54,343 bases of DNA from Actinomycetota bacterium (GTDB lineage Bacteria > Actinomycetota > Acidimicrobiia > Acidimicrobiales > Ilumatobacteraceae). A program made the translations under genes and the position numbers. The stretch is from the NCBI GenBank assembly GCA_009726095.1, contig WLMZ01000010.1, forward strand, positions 1 through 54,343. Reading direction: 5' to 3'. Below, one piece after another: positions 1 to 7,953 of the stretch (position 1 is its first letter; each line of letters begins with the position of its first letter). The notes under the pieces are model-generated. The model searched no databases, was not told where the DNA came from, and saw only the letters and a program-made list of their open reading frames with translations.

Positions 1-1
1 C

Positions 2-187
2 TTACAGAGTGCCGGACAGTTCGATGAGTGCGACGAGAGGCCGCTCGTTGGCCCCAGTCCTACGCGGCGGCGAGTCGGTGGCGGCGACGAGTGGGCAGAC
101 GACGCAGATGACCTTCGCCTCGGTGGCGGGTTCGCCCCGCTCCGGATACATCAAGGTCGTCGATGCGCGGCAGTCGGAGGCCCGACT
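2..187 (-). pseudogene. WhiB-like regulator remnant
   Basis: Reading the minus strand from 187 down to the stop at 2-4 gives a frame containing DCRAST, then LMYPERGEP, ATEAKVICVVCP. This matches the start of the WhiB iron-sulfur domain: a first Cys, a (F/M)(F/Y)PERG block, then AK.IC..C. The usual continuation (V..EC and the GIWGG turn) is missing; after the CxxC the frame runs into unrelated residues and stops. An in-frame TGA lies just upstream (188-190), directly against a minisatellite, so there is no normal start. I read it as a decayed or rearranged whiB-type gene. WhiB proteins are actinobacterial [4Fe-4S] transcription factors. The family match is by eye on a short stretch. Confidence 0.5.
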
Positions 188-191
188 TCAT

Positions 192-296
192 GCGTCGCGA
201 TCGCACGCGTCGCGATCGCACGCGTCGCGGTCGCACGCGTCGCGATCGCACGCGTCGCGGTCGCACGCGTCGCGGTCGCACGCGACGCGGACGCGG
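192..296. repeat. 15-bp tandem repeat, seven copies
   Basis: The unit GCGTCGCGATCGCAC is repeated head to tail: six full copies (192-281) differing only by A/G at one position, and a seventh degenerate copy (282-296). The A-form units contain the octamer GCGATCGC. The length is a multiple of three, so any frame crossing it stays open. In the plus frame ending at 297-299 it would read as repeated HASRS, with the A/G change synonymous. Whether any frame is translated is unclear. Confidence 0.9.
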
Positions 297-319
297 TGAC
301 TGCGCGGACCGTTCCTCGG

Positions 320-601
320 CTACTTCGACGTTGAAGCGGTCGTACACCGCGCCGCTCGCTCGTTCGCAAGTTCCTGCATCGTCTCCGGCCCGAAGGTCAG
401 GTTCGTCGCGTACGGGACTGCCTCCTTGAAGTCGCGAACGAATTGTTTGATGTCAACGCAGTCAAGGATGTAGCGCGACCCCTTGAACCACAGTGCCGTC
501 TCGTGGTCGGCCAGCTTCGGCTGGGTCGTGCAGGGACCCATCTGGCATGCAGCCTTCGCCAGATCGGACTTCGGGTTGTCGCGTCGGTGCTGCAGCGGCA
601 C
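320..601 (-). CDS. Hypothetical short protein, possibly broken
   Basis: A GTG-initiated frame of 93 residues with coding-like third positions (mostly G/C). It includes LWFKGSRYILDC, FVRDFKEAVPYATNL and PETMQELANERA. I do not recognise a family. The last residues (CTTASTSK) look unnatural, while a shift of one base near 347-358 gives VYDRFNVEVAEERSAQ, which looks like the natural continuation and then runs into the 15-bp minisatellite. A frameshifted C-terminus is therefore likely. No clear ribosome binding site precedes the GTG, so the 5' end may also be truncated. It lies between a WhiB remnant and the stop of a large secreted-protein gene. Confidence 0.35.
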   Translation of the reverse strand: MPLQHRRDNPKSDLAKAACQMGPCTTQPKLADHETALWFKGSRYILDCVDIKQFVRDFKEAVPYATNLTFGPETMQELANERAARCTTASTSK

Positions 602-619
602 CGGGGGCCCGAACGGGAG

Positions 620-3403
620 CTACGACACGACGATGTCGTCGAAGCGCGTGAAGGTGGGGTCGGCGGCGATGTTGTCGTCGTGGCTGATCAGCGTCAGGGT
701 GTACGACCGGCCCGCTGTGACCGCTGTGGTCACCTGCACCCAGGTGCCGGTGTTGTTGCAGGTCTTGGCGAGCACGGTCTTGGTGGTGCGGGCCTTGACG
801 TCGAGCAGCGTTGCCGTTGCCCAGTCGTAGCTCACCCGGTCAGGGCAGCTGACCCGATACCAGAACGTCAGCTTGGTGGCACCGGTCGGCACGGTGAACG
901 TTTGGGTGATCTTGGAGTCGCCTGACGTTGCAACCACGGCACCGCTCTGGCCGGCCCAGAGTCCGCTGTGCGGTGACGTCACGGCCTGGTTCGTGCCGGA
1001 CGCGATCCACCCGCTGAGCGAGCCCGACTCGAAGCCACCATTGACCACAATGTTGGTCGCCGTGATCGTGAGCGTGACGGGTATCGAGTGGGTCGCTGCA
1101 GTGCCGGTGCCGGTGACGGTGATGTTGTAGGTGCCCTTTGGCGTCAGTGTCGTGGTGGCGATCGTCAACGTCGAAGCGCCGCCCGCAGTGACCGACGTCG
1201 GGCTGAAGGTGGCGGTAGCACCGCTGGGCAATGCCGACGCCGACAGACCGATGGCCTGCGGGGTACCCACCGCTGTCGTGGAGATCACCACGCCGGCCGA
1301 CGTGCCCAAGCTGGTGCTGACGGGGTTGGGTTGGGCAGACATGACGAAATCGGGCAGTGAAACCACAAGGGTGATCGTGGTGGTGTGCGTCGCGCTGGCG
1401 CCAGTGGCCGTGATGGTGATGGGGTACGAGCCAGTGGGTGTGGTCCCCAAGGTGGTGATGGTCAACACCGACCCGGCGCCGGAATTGAGGCTGGCCGGGC
1501 TGAACGATGCGCTGGCGTCGGTAGGCAGGCCCGTGGCGCTGAGGGCCACAGACTGCGCGATGCCGGATGTGGTCGTGGTGGAGACCGCGACGGTGGAATT
1601 GCCGCCAGGGCTCACCGTTGCTGAGGCTGGCGTGGCAGTGACCACGAAGTCAGGAACGATCGGACCTCCGCAACCAGCGAACTTCAGCGAGGCCACGCGG
1701 GTGCGCCAGTTGAACGAACCGGACGCGGGCAGGTACTCGCCGGTGAACCAGAACGTGCAGTCGTCGGCCGGATCGATGTTCATGCTGGCATAGTCACCCC
1801 AGCGCGTCAGCGTGCCGGTCTGCACCCCGCCGCCGGTCACCAGCATGCTCTCGCCCTGTGTGAGCGTGCCGAGGGCATCGGCTGCCAAGCGGCCGGTGGC
1901 TGCCAGCGACGGCTTGGTGGTGCTGCCGGTGACCGAATAGCCGATCGCCATGTTGCCGGACATGTCCATGGCGGCGCTGCTCATCCAGCGTGACCGAGTG
2001 TCGGGTACGTAGGTGCCCTGCTGGAACACGCTCAGGGTGCCAGCGGTGCTGCGCAGTTCGTACCAGCGCACGCCGATGGAACCCGAGGTGACGGCGTGGG
2101 TGACCACCATCGATGCGTAGCTACCGAAGTTGCGGTACGCAAGGCGGAACATCAGGCGATCGGCCAGCGAGTCGAGCAGCGTGGTGGTCCCCGGCTGCGC
2201 GATGCACGTGCGGCCGTTGCACGCCGGGCTGTAGGCCGCAACCGTCAAGTTTGGCTGTTGCACGAAGGTGGAGTTGGCCGGCGTGACCCAATCGACATGG
2301 AACTTCCACGCGGCCAAGGTGGTGTTGGTGGCGCCCAATGCGACCACGTAGTTGGGCTCGCCGGCTGGGGGCGGCACCGAGCCATCGAGATCGGCGGGCA
2401 AGAGGCCGCCGTAGGAGAGGCTGCCCGAGAAGCACTGCTGTGTGGCGGCCTGACCGAGCAGCATCTTGGCACGGTCGAGCGCACAGACCTTCGGGCCCGC
2501 CCAGGCTCCCGACGTGGAGAACAGGTTGTAGGAGATGTAGTACGCATCGGGCCACACCGACAGCTTCGGGTAATCGGGGAAGCTGGCGAACGAGTACGAG
2601 TAACGGTTCCATGTGCCGGTTGGATCGTTGGACGTCGACACAGCGACGCACTCCAGATACGGCCCCGTCGAGGAGCCAGCGTTGGCGAACTGGGTGAACA
2701 CCCAGACCCCCGCAAGCCGGTCGTACCGAACGACCGCATCACCGTCGTTGGTGGTCTCGCACAATCCGCCGAAACCGCTGAAAATCGTGTTGCTCGCAGT
2801 GGGCCCATACGTGGTCACTCCGGTCTTGCTCTGGATCATGAAGCTGGAGTTGACCACGGTGAAGATGGCGGTCTGCCCGACTGCCGAGTTGGGGTCGGGG
2901 GGAGCGCTGCGCACGGTCATGTTGCCGTTGCCCGGACCATCGAAACCGGCGCCAACCGTGGCCGCTCGTGGGGCAACCACACCGGCCTTGACCACCGGGG
3001 CGCGCTGGGCAACAGGATCGACAGCGCCCGTTGCGGGGTGTGGCAGCACATCGAGACGTGTGTCGCCTTCGCGCTCGACCTCGCCGCCGTCGGCATCGGC
3101 CTCGGGCGTGGAGTGCGGCGCGATCGTGCGCAGCGGCGGGGACACATCGTGGCCCTCTGCCCGGGGAGCGGCGACGGAGTTCGGCTCGCTGTTGGCGGCG
3201 GTGTTGGCCGCAGCAGTATCGGGCGGTCCGGCGGGGCGGGCTCCCCGGCGTGTCACCGTTGTGGAGGGCGAGGTGAGCGTGACGGCTGCGAGCGACGCAA
3301 GCACGACGAGGCCGACTGCACCAATGAGCAACCGCGACCTCGATACCCGAGACGCGGGTGACGGTGACGGTGACGGTGACGCTGGTGGGGGTGACGTCGT
3401 CAT
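620..3403 (-). CDS. Large secreted multidomain protein (propeller-like, two Ig-like repeats, C-terminal CBM-like)
   Basis: 927 residues. The start is ATG at 3403 with AAGGAG 8 nt upstream, which rejects longer upstream starts. The N-terminus has an SPSP-rich stretch (a 6-bp GGTGAC repeat, 3357-3380), basic residues and one hydrophobic segment at about 24-42, a signal peptide or membrane anchor. A Pro/Ala-rich linker follows. Residues about 190-580 are Trp/Tyr-rich and strand-rich (VVRYDRLAGVWVFTQF, SNDPTGTWNRYSYSF), resembling a beta-propeller. Two roughly 100-residue repeats (about 582-681 and 682-783) both begin PDFV and hold the S.S...G..A.FSP pattern of bacterial Ig-like modules. The last 140 residues (NGGFESGSLSGW ... 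FDDI) resemble a carbohydrate-binding jelly roll. No catalytic motif was found. It is divergent from the pilin operon, so a surface partner role is possible. Confidence 0.8.
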   Translation of the reverse strand: MTTSPPPASPSPSPSPASRVSRSRLLIGAVGLVVLASLAAVTLTSPSTTVTRRGARPAGPPDTAAANTAANSEPNSVAAPRAEGHDVSPPLRTIAPHSTPEADADGGEVEREGDTRLDVLPHPATGAVDPVAQRAPVVKAGVVAPRAATVGAGFDGPGNGNMTVRSAPPDPNSAVGQTAIFTVVNSSFMIQSKTGVTTYGPTASNTIFSGFGGLCETTNDGDAVVRYDRLAGVWVFTQFANAGSSTGPYLECVAVSTSNDPTGTWNRYSYSFASFPDYPKLSVWPDAYYISYNLFSTSGAWAGPKVCALDRAKMLLGQAATQQCFSGSLSYGGLLPADLDGSVPPPAGEPNYVVALGATNTTLAAWKFHVDWVTPANSTFVQQPNLTVAAYSPACNGRTCIAQPGTTTLLDSLADRLMFRLAYRNFGSYASMVVTHAVTSGSIGVRWYELRSTAGTLSVFQQGTYVPDTRSRWMSSAAMDMSGNMAIGYSVTGSTTKPSLAATGRLAADALGTLTQGESMLVTGGGVQTGTLTRWGDYASMNIDPADDCTFWFTGEYLPASGSFNWRTRVASLKFAGCGGPIVPDFVVTATPASATVSPGGNSTVAVSTTTTSGIAQSVALSATGLPTDASASFSPASLNSGAGSVLTITTLGTTPTGSYPITITATGASATHTTTITLVVSLPDFVMSAQPNPVSTSLGTSAGVVISTTAVGTPQAIGLSASALPSGATATFSPTSVTAGGASTLTIATTTLTPKGTYNITVTGTGTAATHSIPVTLTITATNIVVNGGFESGSLSGWIASGTNQAVTSPHSGLWAGQSGAVVATSGDSKITQTFTVPTGATKLTFWYRVSCPDRVSYDWATATLLDVKARTTKTVLAKTCNNTGTWVQVTTAVTAGRSYTLTLISHDDNIAADPTFTRFDDIVVS

Positions 3404-3450
3404 GGCTGTATCTCCTTCGCCGACGTCGCCGAGGGCGAGATCGTTCGGCC

Positions 3451-3456
3451 AGCCTA
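3451..3456 (-). promoter_or_regulatory. Candidate -10 box for the secreted-protein gene
   Basis: TAGGCT on the minus strand, 47 nt before the ATG at 3403, leaving a short leader that contains the AAGGAG ribosome binding site. No convincing -35 is visible. Confidence 0.35.
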
Positions 3457-3516
3457 GCGCGTCGATCATCACGGTGCGAGACCGAATGATCACGCACAGG
3501 GAAAGTTCGGCCGAGA

Positions 3517-3600
3517 CCGTGGTGAAGGGACCGTGGTGAAGGGACCGTGGTGACGAGACCGTGGTGAAGGGACCGTGGTGAAGGGACCGCGGTGAAGTCA
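3517..3600. repeat. 14-bp tandem repeat, six copies
   Basis: Unit CCGTGGTGAAGGGA: copies 1, 2, 4 and 5 are identical, copy 3 reads CCGTGGTGACGAGA and copy 6 CCGCGGTGAAGTCA. The plus-strand unit holds GAAGGGA, but no start codon follows. It lies in the divergent intergenic region upstream of the pilin operon. Copy-number change would alter the spacing of any upstream control site. Confidence 0.9.
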
Positions 3601-3783
3601 GTGAACACCGACGCCGACGCAGCTCAGCGACGGGCTCGCCGCCCTGGGGGCCGACGGTGTCGTCTGCGGCAGATGGTGACGAACGTCCGTGCGAGTTCCT
3701 GCTCAACTTCGGCAGAAACCGACCGATGAACAGGTGAAGCCCGTCGAATCTGTTGCGAGCTTCGTCGAGAAGACGGTTCCGCC

Positions 3784-4308
3784 ATGGACATCGCGGTTGG
3801 TAGTCGGTCACGGGGACCACTCCCTGCTGGTCGTTGCAACGGGTCGGTCGCCCGGCCGGAATGCCGGCGAGCTGACCGGGGGGTCACCTTCGTCGAGTTG
3901 CTCGTAGCGCTCACCTTGCTCGGTGTTGCAGGGGCCGGAATCCTCGGCGCGCTGGTCGCCTCTGTCAGGGGATCGGCGCTGAACACCTCGCAGTCCTCGG
4001 CTGTGGTGTGGCTGCAGTCCGGCATCGATTATCTCCACGCAGCACCATTCACCGCCTGCACGGTTGGGAGCGAGGCGCAGGTCGGAGCGGTCTACCAGGC
4101 GACGCTTCAGGACAGCGGTGCCCCCCGTAGCCAACGGGGTTGGCCACAATCGAACATCACCGTGGTCCAGCCCGTGCTCTTCTGGAATGGAGCCAGTTTC
4201 ACGGCCACGTGTGTTCCGGGCGCTGCGCTGCAGCAGATCACGGTGCGCGTTGTCAGCGGGAGCAACAGCTACAGCAAGTCGATCACCCTGGTGAAGAGCA
4301 ATGCGTAG
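3784..4308 (+). CDS. Type IV pilin-like protein 1 (minor pseudopilin)
   Basis: 174 residues. A class III signal is visible: basic leader ending RRADRG33, then V34-T-F-V-E38-LLVALTLLG, i.e. cleavage after Gly, Glu at mature position 5, and a hydrophobic N-terminal helix. The rest is a small strand-rich head (WNGASFTATCVPG, ITVRVVSGSNSYSKSITLV) with a few Cys residues. The leader (33 residues) is long for the family; ATG 3784 is the only sensible start in frame and its ribosome binding site is weak. It is the first gene of six in an operon, and its last 8 bases overlap gene 2. Likely an inner-membrane pilin subunit processed by a prepilin peptidase encoded elsewhere. Confidence 0.8.
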   Translation: MDIAVGSRSRGPLPAGRCNGSVARPECRRADRGVTFVELLVALTLLGVAGAGILGALVASVRGSALNTSQSSAVVWLQSGIDYLHAAPFTACTVGSEAQVGAVYQATLQDSGAPRSQRGWPQSNITVVQPVLFWNGASFTATCVPGAALQQITVRVVSGSNSYSKSITLVKSNA

Positions 4309-6382
4309 GCGCAGCGGCCGCCGTGGGCGCGGGGCGGGTTTCACCCTGGTGGAACTGGTGGTGATGATCGCGATCACGGGAGTCATCACGACGTCACTGG
4401 TGAACGGCATCGTCGTGGTCCTGCGGAGCAATGTGGCCGTCAGCACCCGTACCGACGACAGCGGTGACCTGTTGCAGTTGGCAACATGGTTCCCGCAGGA
4501 CGTGAACTCAACGCCGGCAGCAACCGCCATCGGTACAGGTGTCGAGTTGGGAGATCTGACGGCTGGCTGCGCGACAGCCGACGTGGGCGTTGGCCTGCTG
4601 CGGCTCACATGGAGCGAACAGACCGGCACGGGTGCGACCGACACCTATCGGGTGAGCTACCGCAGCCTGACCACCGGCACCGTGGCATCGCTGCTACGGG
4701 TGTCGTGCAAGAACTTCGGTACAGCAAGCACCAACACGGCCTCCCGCAGCGTGCCGCTGTTCGCCGATGGTTCGTTGCCCTTCACGCTCACCGCCGTGGG
4801 ATCCACGGTGACGATGTCGGTCACCCAACACGCCGGTACGAGCGCTCAGAAGGTCGTGCAGATCGATGCCGTGAGCAGAAATCCCAGTATTGCCACCCTG
4901 CCGGATGCGCCGGCGGCACCGCCACCATCAATCATGACGCTCAGCACGGACAGCGTCGATGCAGGCAACGCAATGACGGCCGAGTTCTCGCGGTTCGCAG
5001 CCTCCGAGGCGATCACCGTGTATCTCGATTACACGCACTCGACCTCGGTGGCTGCGGGCAGCATCGGCAGTGGGGTCGCCGATTCGAGTGGTTCGACGAC
5101 AGGCGTGCGACTGTCCATTCCACTCAGCGCCGTCAACGGGCCGCATCAGGTGTTTGCCATCGGGAACGCAGGGAGCTTCGTCGCCGGATCGATCTGGGTG
5201 AACAATGGCACCATCGAGCTGGCCCAGGGCGGCGTGGCGCAGGTGACCCCCGGGGCAACCATCGATGCCGACGTACACGGATTCGACGTCAACGATCTGG
5301 TGACATTCCTGCTCGACTCGAACACCGTCATCGGCACCGTCACGGTGAAGCACAACACGCCCGCCTCCGCCCTGCTCGTGCCGGTCACCACCTCCGGCGG
5401 CCTGCATGTGATCTCGGCAATCGGCACCTCGGGTCGGCGGGCGGTGAGCGGTCCGTTCACCGTGTTGACCACGCTGGCGTTGCTGCCGACCACGGTCCCG
5501 GAGAGCATGGTCACATCGGCCGTGGTCTACGGGTTCCATGCCGGCGAGGCCATCTCGTATCACCTGGACTCGGCAACGGGCGCCGTGCTGGCAACCTCGA
5601 CAGCCGACATGGACGGCTACAACCATGCCACCCTCACGATTCCGCCGTTCACCACTGCGGGGGCCCACGTCATCGAGGCTGTGGGCGACGGCAACAGCAG
5701 CGGCGCAGCGCTCCTGAACGTGACCACCTCGGTCAGGGCGTTCACCGTGACGCCGAATCAGGCGACGGTGACCGCCGGGGGATATGCCCTCTTGACGCTG
5801 CAGGCGACGATCAACGGTGTCAACGATCCAACCCTGACTGGCGCGCAGCCGATCGTGGTGAGCGGACCATCGAATTCACCGAACGGCCGCTCGCCAGCGA
5901 CCTTTCCGTCGAGCGCCACCTTCGTTGCCGGCACGGCCACGATCTCGGTGAACCTTGTGAACGCGATACCCACCAAGATCACGGTGACCGACATCGCGGC
6001 GCCGGTACGAACGGGTGAGAGCCTGGCCATGACCGTGACGGCCGCTCCCGCAGCCGCACTGGCCTTTGCCGTCGCCTGTCCGCAGCCGATCACCAACAAC
6101 TGGAACTCCGGCGTGACCGTTAGCGACCAGTTCGGGAACGTGGTCAGCGGCGCCGCTGTCACGCTCACCTTCTCTCCCGCGATTGGTTCGAACGCGAGCG
6201 TTCGTGCCCTGTCCGGATGGCCAACGATCACCGCCAACATCGCCTACGGGTCGGTCACGAACGCCTCGGGGAGCACCGCCAGTTTCACCGCCACCGGCCC
6301 CACAGGAAACGGCCACAAGCCGTCGGTGCTCGTGACCGCTTCGACCGCCGCCCTCAGCACCAGCTGCACGGTGACATCATGA
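4301..6382 (+). CDS. Type IV pilin-like protein 2 with long Ig-like ectodomain
   Basis: 693 residues, very long for a pilin. The N-terminus is a textbook prepilin: GRGAG13 | F14-T-L-V-E18-LVVMIAITG. Residues about 40-200 form a pilin-like head; about 205-460 hold three similar modules of roughly 85 residues starting MTLSTDSVDAG, VTPGATIDADVHGF and LLPTTVPESMVTS, each with a (G)F.A...V..Y/LLD motif. The C-terminal about 230 residues resemble invasin/Big-type Ig domains (FTVTPNQATVTAGG; TVSDQFGNVVSGAAVTLTF). The start ATG overlaps gene 1 (ATGCGTAG) and its stop overlaps the next start (ATGA), so translation is coupled. Inferred role: an elongated pilus-associated or adhesive subunit. No catalytic residues were noted. 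Confidence 0.8.
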   Translation: MRRRSGRRGRGAGFTLVELVVMIAITGVITTSLVNGIVVVLRSNVAVSTRTDDSGDLLQLATWFPQDVNSTPAATAIGTGVELGDLTAGCATADVGVGLLRLTWSEQTGTGATDTYRVSYRSLTTGTVASLLRVSCKNFGTASTNTASRSVPLFADGSLPFTLTAVGSTVTMSVTQHAGTSAQKVVQIDAVSRNPSIATLPDAPAAPPPSIMTLSTDSVDAGNAMTAEFSRFAASEAITVYLDYTHSTSVAAGSIGSGVADSSGSTTGVRLSIPLSAVNGPHQVFAIGNAGSFVAGSIWVNNGTIELAQGGVAQVTPGATIDADVHGFDVNDLVTFLLDSNTVIGTVTVKHNTPASALLVPVTTSGGLHVISAIGTSGRRAVSGPFTVLTTLALLPTTVPESMVTSAVVYGFHAGEAISYHLDSATGAVLATSTADMDGYNHATLTIPPFTTAGAHVIEAVGDGNSSGAALLNVTTSVRAFTVTPNQATVTAGGYALLTLQATINGVNDPTLTGAQPIVVSGPSNSPNGRSPATFPSSATFVAGTATISVNLVNAIPTKITVTDIAAPVRTGESLAMTVTAAPAAALAFAVACPQPITNNWNSGVTVSDQFGNVVSGAAVTLTFSPAIGSNASVRALSGWPTITANIAYGSVTNASGSTASFTATGPTGNGHKPSVLVTASTAALSTSCTVTS

Positions 6383-7788
6383 AGGCCCGCCGGGACGTTG
6401 GCTTCATCTTGCCGTTGGCCATGGTGATGACCGTCGTGCTCGGTGCCGTCGTCGTTGGCGTGGCCACCTATTCGGCTGCGTCGCTGCGATACGGACGCAC
6501 CGTCGAGCGGCGCGTCGAGCGCCTTGCAGCATCCGATGCCGGAATGCACATTGCGTTGGAGAAGCTACGGACGAAGTCAGCCACGTGCACGGCCACCCCC
6601 ACCACCCTGTATGTGGCAACCATTAACTCGAAGTCGGTCAAGGTCACCTGCACCAGAACAGCGATCCTGTCCAGTGAGGCAAACCAATTTGCTGTCGTGG
6701 TCACCGGGGTCGGCGTACCTTCGGGTTCGGCATCATGGATTGCCCAGGGCACCAACAACTCCTCGCAGTCGCGTCAGATCGGCGGCAATGTGTACATCGC
6801 TTCGCCACCTGCAGCCCTCGACAAGCCGGTCAACATCACCAACGGCGATCTCTGGTACCCGGCGGCAGGCAACGGCGCCTGCGTCGATCCGAGCTGGTCC
6901 AACCTGACCTTCAGCCCCGCAGACGAGCGGGGGTTCAACTGCACGACGTCGACGTGGCAGACGATGTTCCCCGTCCCGCTGCTGCCCGCACCACCCGTCA
7001 TCGCCAGAGGCGCATCGGGCGTCACCGACAGCAATGGTTGCACGGTCTTCCAGCCGGGCGTGTACACCAGCCCGCCGATCATCGGATCGGGTACCCAGAA
7101 CTTCTTCGCTCCGGGCACGTACTACTTCCATTTCGACGGCCGCATCAGCATCAAGAACGCGCTGGTGATCGGTGGCGTCACCGGGCAGAGCGGACTCGGT
7201 TCATCTCCGGTGGCTCGCACACCCACCACCTTCACCTCGCCGTGGTGTGCATCGGCGATCGCTGCGGCGACCAACGGTGCTGCGCCGAACACCGGTGTGT
7301 CGTGGATCTTCGGTGGGAGCAGCGGCATCGCCATCGATCCCAATGGTCAGCTCGAGCTGTTTGCGCCACCGCGGCTTGTTGCCCTGCCAGCGATCAACCC
7401 CTCGATCGTCGCCCTGCAGTCGACATCCGGCGGCTACGCACCCAACACGCTCGGTTCCGTGGGCACGCCGCTGATCGACCTGCAGGAGGGATCGAACGAC
7501 GGCATCGTCGTGCACGGCGGGGTGTGGGCGCCCGCCAATGCGGTCAACCTCGGCAACATTGCCCAGGCGGCCAACGGAGAGTTCATGGGTGGGCTCGTCG
7601 TGGGCCTGCTGAACATGCAGACGGCGGCCAGCATCGGCAACTTCAACATGAGTGTCCTCACCGGACCCTCGCAGCGCAAGGTCAATCTGACCTCGGTGGC
7701 CGACCAGCTCACCACGACCCAGGTCGTGGCGCTGATCCGGTCATCGACGGGCACCATCTCGATCAACTCATGGCGAATCACGTCCTGA
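6379..7788 (+). CDS. PilX/GspK-like pilin without Glu5, protein 3
   Basis: 469 residues. Short leader MKARRDVG8, then F9-ILPLAMVMTVVLGAVVVG: a prepilin-type helix in which mature position 5 is Leu, not Glu. Loss of Glu5 is characteristic of GspK/PilX-type tip subunits (family knowledge). The ectodomain is Gly/Ser/Asn-rich, with CTVFQPGVYTSP, FFAPGTYYFHFDGRISIKN and SWIFGGSSGIAIDPNG; it looks like a beta-helix or layered sheet. The same pattern recurs in gene 6 of the operon (CSVYFPGTYKDP, VFFTSGIYYFENTVRIS), and both end in a (V/I)NSW motif, so the two are paralogues. The start ATG 6379 overlaps the previous stop (ATGA). It is followed by a 165-bp gap, the only sizeable one in the operon. Confidence 0.78.
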   Translation: MKARRDVGFILPLAMVMTVVLGAVVVGVATYSAASLRYGRTVERRVERLAASDAGMHIALEKLRTKSATCTATPTTLYVATINSKSVKVTCTRTAILSSEANQFAVVVTGVGVPSGSASWIAQGTNNSSQSRQIGGNVYIASPPAALDKPVNITNGDLWYPAAGNGACVDPSWSNLTFSPADERGFNCTTSTWQTMFPVPLLPAPPVIARGASGVTDSNGCTVFQPGVYTSPPIIGSGTQNFFAPGTYYFHFDGRISIKNALVIGGVTGQSGLGSSPVARTPTTFTSPWCASAIAAATNGAAPNTGVSWIFGGSSGIAIDPNGQLELFAPPRLVALPAINPSIVALQSTSGGYAPNTLGSVGTPLIDLQEGSNDGIVVHGGVWAPANAVNLGNIAQAANGEFMGGLVVGLLNMQTAASIGNFNMSVLTGPSQRKVNLTSVADQLTTTQVVALIRSSTGTISINSWRITS

Positions 7789-7953
7789 CGCCGCTCGAAC
7801 GGGCACTCGAACGGGCACTCGAACGGGCGCCGTCGGTTGCCGGACCACCCACGAACAGGTGTCACATGCGCAGCGCAACACAAGAAATGTGTTCTTTCGC
7901 CTCAACCTTGGGCCCTTCGCCGCCGATGCCTCTTGGTAAGCCATGGAGCATCC
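7789..7953. other. Intra-operon gap
   Basis: 165 bp between pilin genes 3 and 4. It contains a 12-bp minisatellite at its start and a GGAG ribosome binding site at 7945-7948 for the next gene. No gene or clear hairpin terminator was seen. Confidence 0.5.
7794..7829. repeat. 12-bp tandem repeat, three copies
   Basis: Unit CTCGAACGGGCA, three copies (the last ends G). It starts 5 bp after the stop codon of pilin gene 3, in the only long gap of the operon. Another example of short in-phase repeats in this locus. Confidence 0.85.

Larger units (their letters stand above)
3404..3783. other. Divergent intergenic region
   Basis: 380 bp between the secreted-protein gene (minus) and the pilin operon (plus). 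It holds a candidate -10 for the minus gene (3451-3456) and a 14-bp minisatellite (3517-3600). From about 3601 to 3783 I see no confident gene; the open frames there give low-complexity or basic peptides. No TAnnnT box stands close before the first pilin gene, so the operon promoter is not evident. Confidence 0.6.

Noticed and set aside
3404-3820. Extension of the secreted-protein gene upstream to 3820
   Set aside because: The 14-bp repeat and PRSLHHGPFTTV-like peptide are low-complexity, and a strong ribosome binding site plus signal-like segment start at 3403.
3624-4025. Minus-strand frame of 133 residues opposite pilin 1
   Set aside because: It overlaps the pilin gene's conserved N-terminus and has no recognisable domain, although parts look coding-like.
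4928-5668. Minus-strand frame of 246 residues inside pilin 2
   Set aside because: Shadow of the plus-strand gene; Arg/Gly/His-rich composition typical of wrong-frame GC-rich DNA.
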